Assembly (NCBI RefSeq): GCF_029581195.1
Contig: NZ_CP120737.1
Span: 806,001-870,000, forward strand
Length of the DNA stretch: 64,000 nucleotides
Direction: 5' to 3'
Source: Solwaraspora sp. WMMD791
GTDB taxonomy: Bacteria; Actinomycetota; Actinomycetes; Mycobacteriales; Micromonosporaceae
This document shows, one piece after another, positions 18,118-27,788 of this stretch; position 1 is the stretch's first letter; each line of letters begins with the position of its first letter. The position numbers and the translations under genes are program-made. Below the pieces are notes generated by a model. It worked only from the letters and a program-made list of their open reading frames with translations. It was not told the DNA's origin and searched no databases.

Positions 18118-20832
18118 TCAGGGCCGGGGCGGTCCGGCGGCGGTGGCGCCCCGGCAGCCGGGTGGATCCTCCGGGTGCGCCCGGCCGCAGAAGAAGATCT
18201 CCTGCGGCTCCTGGTCGACCTGCGGCACGCTGGCGACGTACATCAGCGACAGGCGTTTCTCCACCGGCTCGCCGGTGCCGGCGTGGAACGTCGTCGGCCC
18301 GGTCACCCCGTCGTACGCCCCAGCGGTGTTCTGCCGCAGCACCTCGGTGAAGAGCGCGACCGCGCTCACCGCCGCCGGATCCCACGGCCGGGAGCCGACG
18401 GTCAACCGTGCGCCGAGCTCCTTCATCGCGTCGGTCAGCATCATCGTCGCGTCGTAGGCCAGCGCGACCCGCTCACCGACCGGTGGCCCGGTGTCGCCGG
18501 TGCAGCGCCGTTGGCCCAGCAGATCGTCGCGGCGGATCAGGTCGAGGAACCGTCGCCGCTTCTCGTCGACGCTGGAGTCGGCGACGAGCCGGCTGCACAT
18601 CGCCAGCGCCGCCTTGGACACGTACGTCACCGGCAGGTTGCCCGGCGCGTTGGCGCGCAGCTGCGGGTTGGCCAGGTAGCGGTTGACCGAGTCGTCGGCG
18701 ACGAGGTGGCGGGGCGGATCGTTGCGGCAGTCCCGCAGCGCCTCCAGGAACTCGTCGAACTCCGAGTAGCGACCGGCGAAGAAGAGCAGCCCGGAGTAGC
18801 CGCACTCGTGCCGTAACGAGTCACCGACCCGGAACGGGGTCACCGTCGCTCGATCGCCGAACCGGGTCCGCATCCCGGAGACCAACGTGTTGACGTAGAG
18901 GTCGTCGGCGAGCGGACTGTCGTCGCCGGTGGTGTAGTAGACGTGCGCCTCGTCGACGCCGAGCACGTCGCTGGCGTACGTCGACACCAGCTTCACCTGG
19001 TCGACGTTGGGGGCCACCATCTGCAGGTAGAGCTTCGAGTGCTGGTGCAGCCCGTCCGCGGACAGCGTCGGGGCGATCGCCGGCAGCCGGACCTCGTGCA
19101 GCCGCCGCAGCGCCGCCGCCGTGGTGGCGCGGCTCTCGACCAGGCCGACCACCCCGACGACCGTCGGATCCCGGCTCGCCAGCCCGGCGACCAGTTCGAC
19201 GGTCCGCTCGGCGTGACGCATCTGCTTGCCGCCGTTGGCCACCACGATCCGCAGCAGCGGCAGTCCGTCGGTGCTCGCCGACCCTTTCATCAGCGCGTAC
19301 TGCGCGACCGCCATCCCCTCCAGCTCTTCGCGTTCGGAGACGTAGGAGACCTCCCGTGGACCGGTCCGCTGGCCGGTCATGATGCCCAGGTACACCAGCG
19401 TCATCAACGGCCGGCGCCGCTGGCTGGCCTGCGAGATCTGGGTCACCTCCGCGTTCTGCCGGAAGATCCGCTCCTGGATGTCGCGCAGCGCCTGCTGACC
19501 GGGGTCGTGGTTGAACACGTACCGCAAGCTGTCGCTGTAACCGATGCACTCGCCGTCGATCAGCCGCAACGCGATCTGGCCCTGGCCGGGATGCGGCAGA
19601 CAACCCGGCCCCCAGCGCCCGCCGGCCCAGGCCCCACCGGCGGCGACCAGGGCCAGGACCACGGCCGCCGCGACGGTGCGTCGGGCCCACCAGGGCGGTG
19701 CCGGCGGCACCAGGTCGGGCACCACCGGGTGGGCGTGCCGGTCGGTACGCTCCAGCGTCGACTCCAGCACCAGGAACCAGGCATCGGTACGGCGAAGCCG
19801 ACGCTGCTCCGGCAGGGCGTCCCGCCACGCGTCCAGACCGATGCCCGCCTCGGCCAGGTGCAGCGGCGTCGGGATGCCCGTGGCGGCCGACCCGCCGCCG
19901 GCCGTGTCGGCCACGATCAGCAGCGGATCCCACCGGCCGGTCTCGTTGCGGACGTCGTTGACCAGCCGCAGCAGCGCGTGGCCGGCGTTGCCGGGGGCGA
20001 CGTCGGACAGCAGCAGCACCGGGTACGCGGTGCGGTGCCAACCGGTCGGCGACCAGACCCGGCGGGCGTAGCCGGCCCGCAGGTCCTCCAGGAAGGCGTG
20101 CACCAACAGCTTGCGTACCTGCTCGGGTTGCTCCCCGGTGCGCCGGTCGGTGGTCAGCCGTTCCGCGAAGCCGATGAAGGTGCCGCTCTGCCGGGGCGCG
20201 AGGTACTGCTGGCGCATGAACCAGCGGTACCGTCCACCGAGCACCGGAAGTCGACCGGACAGGGCGGCCCGGAACACCACGTCCGGCACCGCGCGCAGGA
20301 CCAGCCAGAGGACCAGCCGGTACGCGGTGGCGAACAGCGTCTCCGCCTCCGAGGCACCCTGCAGGTTCTCGGTGGCCGGCCGTCGGCGCCACTGCCGCAG
20401 CATCTGGGTGATCCGGGCCCGCCGTTCGGTGACCTCGACGTCGGCCAACCGCTGATCCATCAGCCACCGGGCCAGCGGGTAGTGCCCGAAGGTGAACGGC
20501 GTGCCGCCGAAGGCGTCCAACGCCAGCTGATGGTGCATCACGTCGAGCAACGACCGGATGCCCCCGGAGTCGGGGAACCGGGTGGCGTCGATGACGACGT
20601 GCGGGACGCGTCGCCGGTGCGGCCGCCGCAGCCGCCGCAGCAGCCCGGCGCGGATCTCGGCACCGTCGTTGCCGACGGTGATCACGATCGGCAGGTCGTG
20701 CTCACCCCGGCGGGGGCGGCGCAGCAGCCTGCCGACGACGGCCAGCAGTTCGGCCATCCCGAGTGAGGCGAGGCGGTCGCCGGCCCGGTCGCCTGGTGTG
20801 GAGTCACCGGTCACCTGGTCAGTGTCGACCAT
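18118..20832 (-). CDS. Transmembrane protein with degenerate NTPase-like N-terminus and outside ligand-binding domain
   Basis: 904 residues from ATG 20832 (MVDTDQVTGD). Residues 1-380 are cytoplasmic, with alternating strands and basic helices. LPIVITVGNDGAEIRAGLLRRL sits where a P-loop would be but lacks the GKT/S residues, and YPVLLLSD and DPLLIVAD resemble later strands. One membrane helix lies at 385-404. The outer 500 residues resemble a type 1 periplasmic (Leu/Ile/Val or receptor-type) binding fold: VVGVVGLVESRATTAAALRRL, LPAIAPTLSADGL, VAPNVDQVKLVSTYASDV, CGYSGLLFFAGR, ALAYDATMMLTDAMKELG. There is no transporter nearby. It follows a WhiA-like gene, suggesting ligand sensing with an inside output. 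Function unproven. Confidence 0.7.
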   Translation of the reverse strand: MVDTDQVTGDSTPGDRAGDRLASLGMAELLAVVGRLLRRPRRGEHDLPIVITVGNDGAEIRAGLLRRLRRPHRRRVPHVVIDATRFPDSGGIRSLLDVMHHQLALDAFGGTPFTFGHYPLARWLMDQRLADVEVTERRARITQMLRQWRRRPATENLQGASEAETLFATAYRLVLWLVLRAVPDVVFRAALSGRLPVLGGRYRWFMRQQYLAPRQSGTFIGFAERLTTDRRTGEQPEQVRKLLVHAFLEDLRAGYARRVWSPTGWHRTAYPVLLLSDVAPGNAGHALLRLVNDVRNETGRWDPLLIVADTAGGGSAATGIPTPLHLAEAGIGLDAWRDALPEQRRLRRTDAWFLVLESTLERTDRHAHPVVPDLVPPAPPWWARRTVAAAVVLALVAAGGAWAGGRWGPGCLPHPGQGQIALRLIDGECIGYSDSLRYVFNHDPGQQALRDIQERIFRQNAEVTQISQASQRRRPLMTLVYLGIMTGQRTGPREVSYVSEREELEGMAVAQYALMKGSASTDGLPLLRIVVANGGKQMRHAERTVELVAGLASRDPTVVGVVGLVESRATTAAALRRLHEVRLPAIAPTLSADGLHQHSKLYLQMVAPNVDQVKLVSTYASDVLGVDEAHVYYTTGDDSPLADDLYVNTLVSGMRTRFGDRATVTPFRVGDSLRHECGYSGLLFFAGRYSEFDEFLEALRDCRNDPPRHLVADDSVNRYLANPQLRANAPGNLPVTYVSKAALAMCSRLVADSSVDEKRRRFLDLIRRDDLLGQRRCTGDTGPPVGERVALAYDATMMLTDAMKELGARLTVGSRPWDPAAVSAVALFTEVLRQNTAGAYDGVTGPTTFHAGTGEPVEKRLSLMYVASVPQVDQEPQEIFFCGRAHPEDPPGCRGATAAGPPRP

Positions 20833-20905
20833 GGGCGCCAGCCGTGGGGGCACCGTCGTGCGGCGGTGCGCGTCGTCGGCTGAGTGTGCGCGTCGTCGGC
20901 GTGCC

Positions 20906-21598
20906 TCAGGCGGCGTCGCGCACCCATGCCTCGGCGTGCGGCCCGGCACCGACCAGTCGCAGCAACTGGACCGACTGGGTCGGATCGTCGACCGTGACGA
21001 AGTAGGAGTTGCCCCGGCGCAGGTGCTGGTGGACGGTGAGGCCGAGCGCGTCACCGGCGTCGGCGAGCGCGGTCAGCGCGCCCGGATCCGGGACCCGTAC
21101 CCGGATCTGGCTGCGCCGCCGGGAGCCGTTGGCGACCAGCAGCGCCGCCCGCCACATCGTCCGGGCCGTCGACGTGCGCTGGCCGGCCCGCACCTGCGGG
21201 CCGACCTGCCAGGCCGCCGCCTGCCACAGCCGGTCCAGCCAGGCGGTGACCTCGGCGGCGTCGGCGGCGCTGACCAGGACGTCGAACTGTTCCCGGTCGT
21301 CGCGTCCGCGTAGCGGCGCGGTGGTGGCCACCCGTACGCCCGGGAACTCGGCGTCGATGACCGTGGCGACCCGTTGGGCGAGTGCCGGATAACCGGTGCT
21401 GACCAGGCTCACCAGACCGGTCCGGCGCTGCCACGGCACCGGGCGCAACAGGTGGGTGACGGTGGCCGCCTCCACCCGGGGCAGCCGGTCGGCGGGGACG
21501 GCGGCGGCGAGCGCGTCGAGCAGCCGCCGGTGCGGGATCGCTCCCCAGCGCGGCGTCCCCGCCCCGGCGCAACCACGGGTACGCACCTCAACCGACAT
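20906..21598 (-). CDS. WhiA-like protein lacking the HTH domain
   Basis: 230 residues from ATG 21598. The second half resembles the LAGLIDADG-like domain of the sporulation regulator Whi[16 protein letters not shown], followed by LRV-type strands, [43 protein letters not shown]. The first half ([13 protein letters not shown] through [18 protein letters not shown]) resembles the WhiA N-terminal region. It stops where WhiA would continue into its helix-turn-helix, and it contains no endonuclease motif that I can see. The start overlaps the end of the adenosine deaminase gene by 11 bp and the sensor gene follows, so the three are probably one transcript. Likely a regulator or adaptor of unknown target. 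Confidence 0.65.
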   Translation of the reverse strand: MSVEVRTRGCAGAGTPRWGAIPHRRLLDALAAAVPADRLPRVEAATVTHLLRPVPWQRRTGLVSLVSTGYPALAQRVATVIDAEFPGVRVATTAPLRGRDDREQFDVLVSAADAAEVTAWLDRLWQAAAWQVGPQVRAGQRTSTARTMWRAALLVANGSRRRSQIRVRVPDPGALTALADAGDALGLTVHQHLRRGNSYFVTVDDPTQSVQLLRLVGAGPHAEAWVRDAA

Positions 21599-22697
21599 GC
21601 TGGGCCTCCGCCACCGGTTCGGCGAGCGCCTGGTACGCCGGTTTGATGACATCGTCGATGATCGCCAACCGCTCGTCGAACGGGATGAACGCACTCTTCA
21701 TCGCGTTGACCGTCAACCACCGCAACTCCGACCACCCCCACCCGAACGCCTCCACCAACAACCACATCTCCCGCGACATCGACGTCCCACTCATCAACCG
21801 ATTGTCCGTATTCACCGTCACCCGGAACCGCAGATCACGCAACAACCCGATCGGATGCTCACCAATCGACCCCACCGCCCCCGTCTGCACATTCGACGAC
21901 GGACACAACTCCAACGGAATCCGCTTGTCCCGCACATACGCCGCCAACCGCCCCAACCTCACCACACCACCAGCACCCACCTCCACATCATCCACAATCC
22001 GCACCCCATGCCCCAACCGATCCGCCCCACACCACTGAATCGCCTGCCAGATCGACGGCAACCCAAAAGCCTCACCCGCATGAATAGTGAAATGAAAATT
22101 CTCCCGCTGCAGATACTCGAACGCATCCAGATGACGCGTCGGCGGAAACCCCGCCTCCGCCCCCGCGATGTCGAACCCCACCACCCCCGCATCCCGGTAC
22201 CGCACCGCCAACTCCGCGATCTCCTGCGACCGCGCCGCATGCCGCATCGCCGTCAACAACGTCCCCACCCGAATCACCCGACCCGACGCCGCCGCCCGCG
22301 CACACCCGTCCGCGAACCCCGCCACCACCGCCTCCACCACCTGACCCAACCCCAACCCCCGCGACAGATGCTGCTCCGGCGCGAACCGCACCTCCGCGTA
22401 CACCACCCCGTCCGCCGCCAGATCCACCGCACACTCCGACGCCACCCGAAACAACGCCGACTCCGTCTGCATCACCGCCACCGTGTGCGCGAACGTCTCC
22501 AGATACCGCTCCAACGACCCCGAATCCGCCGCCGACACGAACCACCGACCCAACTCCACCGGATCCGTCACCGGCAACACATGACCCACCTCATCGGCCA
22601 ACTCCACCACCGACTCCGGACGCAACCCCCCATCCAGATGGTCATGCAACAACGCCTTCGGCGCCCGAACGATCTCCGCCAACGAAACAACCGTCAT
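21588..22697 (-). CDS. add: Adenosine deaminase
   Basis: 369 residues with all family motifs: zinc ligands in LLHDHLDGG (H18, H20), TIHAGEAFG (His and catalytic Glu), DRLGHGVRI, and [17 protein letters not shown] near the end (zinc Asp, here TDN). It deaminates adenosine or deoxyadenosine to inosine and feeds the purine breakdown genes around it. It lies 22 bp after the xanthine dehydrogenase gene on the same strand. Codon use differs sharply from its neighbours: TTG is common for Leu, and GAT, CAT, GGG and TCG are frequent, while flanking genes prefer CTG/CTC, GAC, CAC and GGC. Confidence 0.95.
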   Translation of the reverse strand: MTVVSLAEIVRAPKALLHDHLDGGLRPESVVELADEVGHVLPVTDPVELGRWFVSAADSGSLERYLETFAHTVAVMQTESALFRVASECAVDLAADGVVYAEVRFAPEQHLSRGLGLGQVVEAVVAGFADGCARAAASGRVIRVGTLLTAMRHAARSQEIAELAVRYRDAGVVGFDIAGAEAGFPPTRHLDAFEYLQRENFHFTIHAGEAFGLPSIWQAIQWCGADRLGHGVRIVDDVEVGAGGVVRLGRLAAYVRDKRIPLELCPSSNVQTGAVGSIGEHPIGLLRDLRFRVTVNTDNRLMSGTSMSREMWLLVEAFGWGWSELRWLTVNAMKSAFIPFDERLAIIDDVIKPAYQALAEPVAEAQHVG

Positions 22698-22719
22698 GTC
22701 GCTTTTTCTTCCTTACTGT

Positions 22720-25536
22720 CTACTGGTCGGCCGGATGGCCGTGGTGCAGCGTGTGCCATACCCGGTCCCGGGTGAACGGCAGCGCGGTGAAACGGACCCC
22801 GGTCGCGTCGCGCAGCGCGTTGGCCAGCGCGGCGGCCACCGGGTTGAACGGACTCTCACTCATCGACTTCGCGCCGGCCGGCCCGAGCGGGTCGCTGGTC
22901 CGGGCGAAGTGCACCTGGGTCAGCGGCACGTCGGCCATCGTCGGCAGGTGGTAGCTGCGCAGGTCGGGGGTGCCGACGCGGCCGTCGCCGTCGATCGTCA
23001 CCGCCTCGGCCAGGGCGGCACCGAGCGCCTGGGCCACCCCGCCCTCGATCTGCCCCCGGCACTGCATCGGGTTGATCACCGTACCGGCGTCGGCGCTGTG
23101 CACGCTGCGCAGAACGCGTATCTCGCCGCTGTCGGGGTCCACCGCGATCCGGAACCAGTGCGCGTTGAACGCCACCGATCGCCGCATCCCGTCGGAGTGT
23201 CCGTCGGCGGCCAGCAGTTCGCCGTCGGCGGCGGCGCGGCGGGCCAGTTCGTCGAGGCCGACCGGCCGGTCGGCGCACCACACCGTGTTGCCGTCGAGCC
23301 GGCAGTCGGCCGGATCGGCGCCGGTGGCCTGCGCGGCGGCGGCGATCAGCAGGCGCCGCAACGCCTGAGCGGCCCGCTGCGCGGCCGCGCCAGCCACCAC
23401 GGTGCCGGTGGAGGCGAACGCGCCGGTGTCGTGGCCGACCAGTGCGGTGTCCGACTGCCGCACCCGGATCCGGTCCACCGTGGTGGCCAGGACGTCGGCG
23501 ACCAGCTGCCGGTGCACAGTGGTGGAGCCGTTGCCGAACTCCGCCATCCCGATGTCCAGGTGGTATCCGCCGTCGGCTCCGACGGTGATCCGGGCCCGGC
23601 CGTGATGCCCGCCCGGCGGGCCGGTGGCGATCATCGCGACCGCCATGCCCTCGCCGACCTGCCACCCGTCGCCGTCCGGCACGGCTTCGTCGGGTGCCGG
23701 GTCCGTGTCGACACGGCGGGCCTGGTCGATCAGCTCCAGGCACTGGTCCAGGCCGTAGCTGTGCACCTGCACGGTGTCGTCGTGCCCGACCGGGGTGACC
23801 AGCGGATCGTGCGGCCCGATCACGTTGCGGGCCCGGAACGCGAGCGGGTCGTGTCCGAGCCGACGGGCGAGTTCGTCCACGGCGGACTCCACGGCGAACG
23901 ACACCTGACCGAGCCCGTAGCCGCGAAACGCCCCCGCCGGCACCGTGTTGGTGTAGACCGACCAGCCGTCGACCTGCTTGTTCGGGCACCGGTACAGCGC
24001 CACCGACTCGCTGCACCCATGGGCCAGGACGGCCGGGCCGTGGTTGCCGTACGCCCCGGTGTCGGCGACCACCCGCAACCGGATCGCGGTCAGCGTGCCG
24101 TCCCGCCTCCCGGCGACACTCACCTGGACCTCGAACGGGTGCCGGGTGGTGGCCGCGGTGAACTGCTCCGTACGGGTGAACTCCAGTTTCACCGGCCGCC
24201 CGGTGCGCAGTGCCGCAAGGGCGACCACGTCCTCGACGAGCATCTCCTGTTTGCCGCCGAAGCCACCGCCGACCCGACCGGCGACCACTCGGACCCGTTC
24301 GAGCGGCAGGTCGAACAGCCGGGCCAGCGCCCGCCGGGTCAGGTACGGCGTCTGGGTGCTCGACCGGACGGTGATCCCGCCGTCGGGTTCCGGCCAGGCG
24401 ATGGCGCCGTGGGTCTCGAGATGCGCGTGCTGCACCCGCTGGGTCCGGAACGTGGCGGTGTAGACGGCGTCCGCCTCGGCGATCGCCCGGTCCACGTCGC
24501 CGACCGCGCCGTGCACCTCACCGGCGACGTTGTCCGCCGGCCGGGCGATACCGGTGGTGGCGGCGTCCTTGTCGTGCAGCACCGGCGCACCCGGTGCCAT
24601 CGCCGCGACCGGGTCGAACACCGCCGGCAGCGGTGCGTACCGCACCTGGACCAGGGCGGCGGCGGCCTGCGCGGCGGCCTCCGTCTCGGCCACCACCACC
24701 GCGACCCGCTGACCGACGAACCGGACCACGTCGTCGAGCAGCCGGGTGTCGGCCGGATCCTCGTGCGGGTGTTCGTGCTGGGCGGTCGAGTACAGCTTGT
24801 CCGGGCAGTCACGGTGGGTCAGGACGGCGAGCACCCCCGGCACCCGCATCGCCGCGTCGACGTCGAACCCGGTGATCCGGGCGTGCGGCACGTCCGCGCG
24901 GACCAGGACCGCGTGCGTCAGGCCGGGGACCGCCACGTCGAAGGTGAACCGGGCGGTGCCGGTGACGATCTGCCGCCCGGCCGGTGCCGGCACGTTGCCG
25001 CCGATCGCGCCCGCCTGGCCAGCCGCGCCCTGCGGGCCGACCGGGTCGGCAGCGCCCTGCGGGCCAGCTGGGTCGGCCGCCGGCCGGTCCGCGGTGTCGC
25101 AGGCCACATGGCACACGCCGGCGACGGCGTCGCGGATCGACCGGTAGCCGGTGCACCGGCACAGGTTGCCCTTCAGCGCCCGGGGCAGGTCGGCGCGCTG
25201 GTCGTCGTCGAGCGCGGCGACCGTCATCAGGAACCCGGCGGTGCAGAACCCGCACTGGAAGCCCTGTGCGTCGAGGAACCGCTGCTGTACGGGGTGCAGC
25301 TGGTCGCCGTCGGCGAGTCCCTCGACCGTGGTGACGCGCCGGCCGGCCGCCCGCACAGCCGGGTAGATGCAGCTGTGCACCGGCTGCCCGTCGACGTGGA
25401 CGGTGCACGCTCCACAGTCGCCGGCGTCGCAGCCCTTCTTCACCCCGTACCAGCCCTGGTCGCGCAGGAACGTGCGCAGACACTGACCGGGGGCGGGCTG
25501 CCCGTCGGCGGTGACACCGTTGACCACGATGCTCAT
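22720..25536 (-). CDS. Xanthine dehydrogenase-type fused [2Fe-2S]/molybdenum subunit
   Basis: 938 residues from ATG 25536, which overlaps the stop of the FAD-subunit gene (ATGA). Residues 1-145 hold both iron-sulfur clusters: Cys 36, 41, 44 and 56 (KGCDAGDCGACTVHVDG) and Cys 95, 98, 126 and 128 (CGFCTAG, CRCTGY). After a short PAGPQGA-rich linker comes the molybdenum-cofactor part: RVGGGFGGK, GAFRGYGLG, EFGNGSTTVH, and GAKSMSESPFNPVAAALANAL with the catalytic-Glu region. In most bacteria the FeS and Mo parts are separate; here they are one polypeptide. With the FAD subunit it would oxidise hypoxanthine/xanthine to urate, which fits the uricase operon next door. Confidence 0.9.
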   Translation of the reverse strand: MSIVVNGVTADGQPAPGQCLRTFLRDQGWYGVKKGCDAGDCGACTVHVDGQPVHSCIYPAVRAAGRRVTTVEGLADGDQLHPVQQRFLDAQGFQCGFCTAGFLMTVAALDDDQRADLPRALKGNLCRCTGYRSIRDAVAGVCHVACDTADRPAADPAGPQGAADPVGPQGAAGQAGAIGGNVPAPAGRQIVTGTARFTFDVAVPGLTHAVLVRADVPHARITGFDVDAAMRVPGVLAVLTHRDCPDKLYSTAQHEHPHEDPADTRLLDDVVRFVGQRVAVVVAETEAAAQAAAALVQVRYAPLPAVFDPVAAMAPGAPVLHDKDAATTGIARPADNVAGEVHGAVGDVDRAIAEADAVYTATFRTQRVQHAHLETHGAIAWPEPDGGITVRSSTQTPYLTRRALARLFDLPLERVRVVAGRVGGGFGGKQEMLVEDVVALAALRTGRPVKLEFTRTEQFTAATTRHPFEVQVSVAGRRDGTLTAIRLRVVADTGAYGNHGPAVLAHGCSESVALYRCPNKQVDGWSVYTNTVPAGAFRGYGLGQVSFAVESAVDELARRLGHDPLAFRARNVIGPHDPLVTPVGHDDTVQVHSYGLDQCLELIDQARRVDTDPAPDEAVPDGDGWQVGEGMAVAMIATGPPGGHHGRARITVGADGGYHLDIGMAEFGNGSTTVHRQLVADVLATTVDRIRVRQSDTALVGHDTGAFASTGTVVAGAAAQRAAQALRRLLIAAAAQATGADPADCRLDGNTVWCADRPVGLDELARRAAADGELLAADGHSDGMRRSVAFNAHWFRIAVDPDSGEIRVLRSVHSADAGTVINPMQCRGQIEGGVAQALGAALAEAVTIDGDGRVGTPDLRSYHLPTMADVPLTQVHFARTSDPLGPAGAKSMSESPFNPVAAALANALRDATGVRFTALPFTRDRVWHTLHHGHPADQ

Positions 25537-26375
25537 CGACGCCCACCCGTAGGCCCGGCGGCGGTCAGTTCGGCCCGTACCTCGGACGCCAGCCGCAGGG
25601 TGCGGTGCCGCCGCCAGGCGGGCAGCCCGTGGACGTCGTCCACCCAGCCGGCGGCGGCGCAGGCGTCGTCCACCTGCTCCCGTAGCTGCTCCTCGGTGAG
25701 TCGCGCCGTCAGCCGCAGCACGACCGGTCGGCGGGTGGCGGCGGTCACCGACAGCGACCACCGGTCGGCGTCCGGGTCGGCGCGGCCGACGACCAGCGCG
25801 GCGGAGCGTCCGTGGGTGAACAGCGACGCCCGCCGCATCGCGTAGCGGGCCCGCCCGGCCGACGCCGGCAGCCGTACGCTGCGCAGGTACTCGCCGTCGG
25901 ACAGGACTGTGGACTCGACGTCGCGGACGAAGCCGACGGCCGGCACCGAGCGCCGCCCACCGGCCAGGTCGTCGACGACGCACCACGCACCGGTCGCCAC
26001 CGCCAGGGACGTCATCGGGCCGGCGGGCAGCGCCGCGCAGATGTTGCCGCCCACCGTCGCCACGTTCCACACCTTGTGCGAGGCGAGCAGCGCGTCGCAG
26101 CAGCGGCGGATCAGCTCACCGACGCCCGTCCAACCGGCCGGAGGCGTGAACCGGGCCAGTTCGGCGATGGTGCAGGTGGCGGCGATCTCGACCCCGTCGT
26201 CGTCGACCCGCAGCGACGGCCAGCCCAGCAGGGTCAGGTCGCGTAGCCGACGTACGTCGGGCTGCGGCTGTGAGTAGAGATAGCTGCCGCCGGCGAGCCA
26301 GCGGTCACCCGGACGCCAGTCGCCGTCGTCGGCGGCGATCACGTCGGAGACGGTATGCAGATCCACGCTGGGCAT
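25533..26375 (-). CDS. FAD-binding subunit of xanthine dehydrogenase
   Basis: 280 residues from ATG 26375. The CO-dehydrogenase flavoprotein fold is seen in WLAGGSYLYSQPQPDVRRLRDLTLLGWPSL (a variant of the usual AGGTDLL segment), CDALLASHKVWNVATVGGNICAALPAGPM (TVGGNI FAD loop) and SDGEYLRSVRLP. It is the first gene of the xdh operon; its stop overlaps the start of the fused large subunit. It passes electrons from the FeS clusters to NAD+ or another acceptor. The gene is divergent from xdhC across a 138-bp gap that probably holds both promoters. Confidence 0.87.
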   Translation of the reverse strand: MPSVDLHTVSDVIAADDGDWRPGDRWLAGGSYLYSQPQPDVRRLRDLTLLGWPSLRVDDDGVEIAATCTIAELARFTPPAGWTGVGELIRRCCDALLASHKVWNVATVGGNICAALPAGPMTSLAVATGAWCVVDDLAGGRRSVPAVGFVRDVESTVLSDGEYLRSVRLPASAGRARYAMRRASLFTHGRSAALVVGRADPDADRWSLSVTAATRRPVVLRLTARLTEEQLREQVDDACAAAGWVDDVHGLPAWRRHRTLRLASEVRAELTAAGPTGGRR

Positions 26376-26513
26376 CGTCGCGCCGGGCCGGTGAGCGGGA
26401 CAATGACGGCGGACCACAATCCGGCACCGCCGATTCCGGCGGTGGTTGGACGAACCTACAAGGCGGCCCGGACGGGCTTGACCCGGCGATCAGCGGCTAC
26501 CCATCGTGGGCTG

Positions 26514-27788
26514 ATGTTCAGCCCCGATCTGCTCACCACGGTGCTGCGCTGGTGGTCCACGGGCGCGTCGGTCGCGCTGGCGTCGGTGACCGCCACCGCC
26601 GGCAGCGCCCCCCGTCCGGTCGGCACCGCCATGCTGGTGGGCCCGGACGGCTCCGTCACCGGCGGCGTCTCCGCCGGGTGCGTCGACGCCGCCGTACTCG
26701 ACCTGTGCCATGACGTGCTACGGACCGGGGCGACCCGGTTCGCGCGCTTCGGCGACGGCGACGACGACGTGTTCGCGCCCGGACTGACCTGCGGCGGCAC
26801 CGTCGAGGTGTTCGTGCAACGTCTGGACCGTACCGGTGCGCCTGACCTTGACCGGCTCGCCGCCGCGCTGCGGCAGGGTCGGCCGGTCGCGGCGGTGACC
26901 TGTGTGGATGGACCTGCGGCCAGCCGGGGCCGGTGGCTGCTGGTCGACGGTGGCACCGACCGTGGGACGCTCGGTGACGCCGCGCTCGACGCCGCCGCCG
27001 GGCGGGCCGGCCGGGCCGCGCTCGCCGACGGGTGGACCCGGCTGGTCCGCCCGTCGCCCGACGTGTCGCTGCTGGTACGCGGATTCACCGCACCGCCGCG
27101 CATGATCATCTTCGGGGTGTCGGACTTCACCGCGGCGGTGGCCCGACAGGGCCGCTTCCTCGGCTACCAGGTGACGGTGTGCGACGCCCGTGCGGTGTTC
27201 ACCACCGCCGAGCGGTTCCCGGACGCCGACGACGTGGTCGTCGACTGGCCGCACCGCTACCTGTCCGCCGAGGCCGCCGCCGGCCGGGTCGACGACCGGA
27301 CCGTGCTCTGCGTACTCACCCACGACCCCAAGTTCGACGTGCCGTTGCTGCGGGTGGCGCTGGACCTGCCGGTGGCCTACGTCGGCGCGATGGGGTCGCG
27401 CCGATCCACCGCCGACCGGCGTGCGCGACTGCTGGCCGCCGGGGTGCCGGACGCGGCGTTGGCACGGCTGCGGGCACCGATCGGACTGGACCTGGGTGCC
27501 CGTACCCCGGAGCAGACCGCGGTCAGCATCGCCGCCGAGATCGTCGCGACCGGCAGCGGCCGTACCGGTGGGTGGCTGACCGCCGGCACCGGACCGATCC
27601 ACGACCGGGCCGACGACGCCGACGACGCCGACCGGGTGCAGGTGGGCGGCCGCAGCGGCCGGTCACCCGGCGGCGAGCCGCAGCGCCAGGAAGAAGTCCA
27701 CCCGGTCCTCGAACCGGCTCAGGTCACGGCCGGTCAACCGCTCGATCCGGTGGATCCGGTACCGCAACGTGTTGACGTGCACGTGTAG
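26514..27788 (+). CDS. xdhC: XdhC/CoxI-family molybdenum cofactor insertion protein
   Basis: Conserved sequence begins at MFSPDLLTTVLRWWSTGASVALASVTATAGSAPRPVGTAMLV (ATG 26514); an upstream ATG at 26403 would add 37 unconserved residues. The XdhC N-terminal region (GGVSAGCVDAAVL, PGLTCGGTVEVF) and C-terminal Rossmann part (IIFGVSDFTAAVARQGRFLGYQVTVCD, DRTVLCVLTHDPKFDVPLL, YVGAMGSRRS, DLGARTPEQTAVSIAAEIVA) are complete. XdhC inserts sulfurated cofactor into xanthine dehydrogenase. The last 42 codons run antisense through the end of the PucR gene and are low-complexity. Confidence 0.87.
   Translation: MFSPDLLTTVLRWWSTGASVALASVTATAGSAPRPVGTAMLVGPDGSVTGGVSAGCVDAAVLDLCHDVLRTGATRFARFGDGDDDVFAPGLTCGGTVEVFVQRLDRTGAPDLDRLAAALRQGRPVAAVTCVDGPAASRGRWLLVDGGTDRGTLGDAALDAAAGRAGRAALADGWTRLVRPSPDVSLLVRGFTAPPRMIIFGVSDFTAAVARQGRFLGYQVTVCDARAVFTTAERFPDADDVVVDWPHRYLSAEAAAGRVDDRTVLCVLTHDPKFDVPLLRVALDLPVAYVGAMGSRRSTADRRARLLAAGVPDAALARLRAPIGLDLGARTPEQTAVSIAAEIVATGSGRTGGWLTAGTGPIHDRADDADDADRVQVGGRSGRSPGGEPQRQEEVHPVLEPAQVTAGQPLDPVDPVPQRVDVHV

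Noticed and set aside
22696-25845. 1049-codon plus-strand frame
   Set aside because: It is the antisense of the xanthine dehydrogenase gene. High GC leaves the opposite strand open; the sequence is Arg/Gly/Val-rich without domains.
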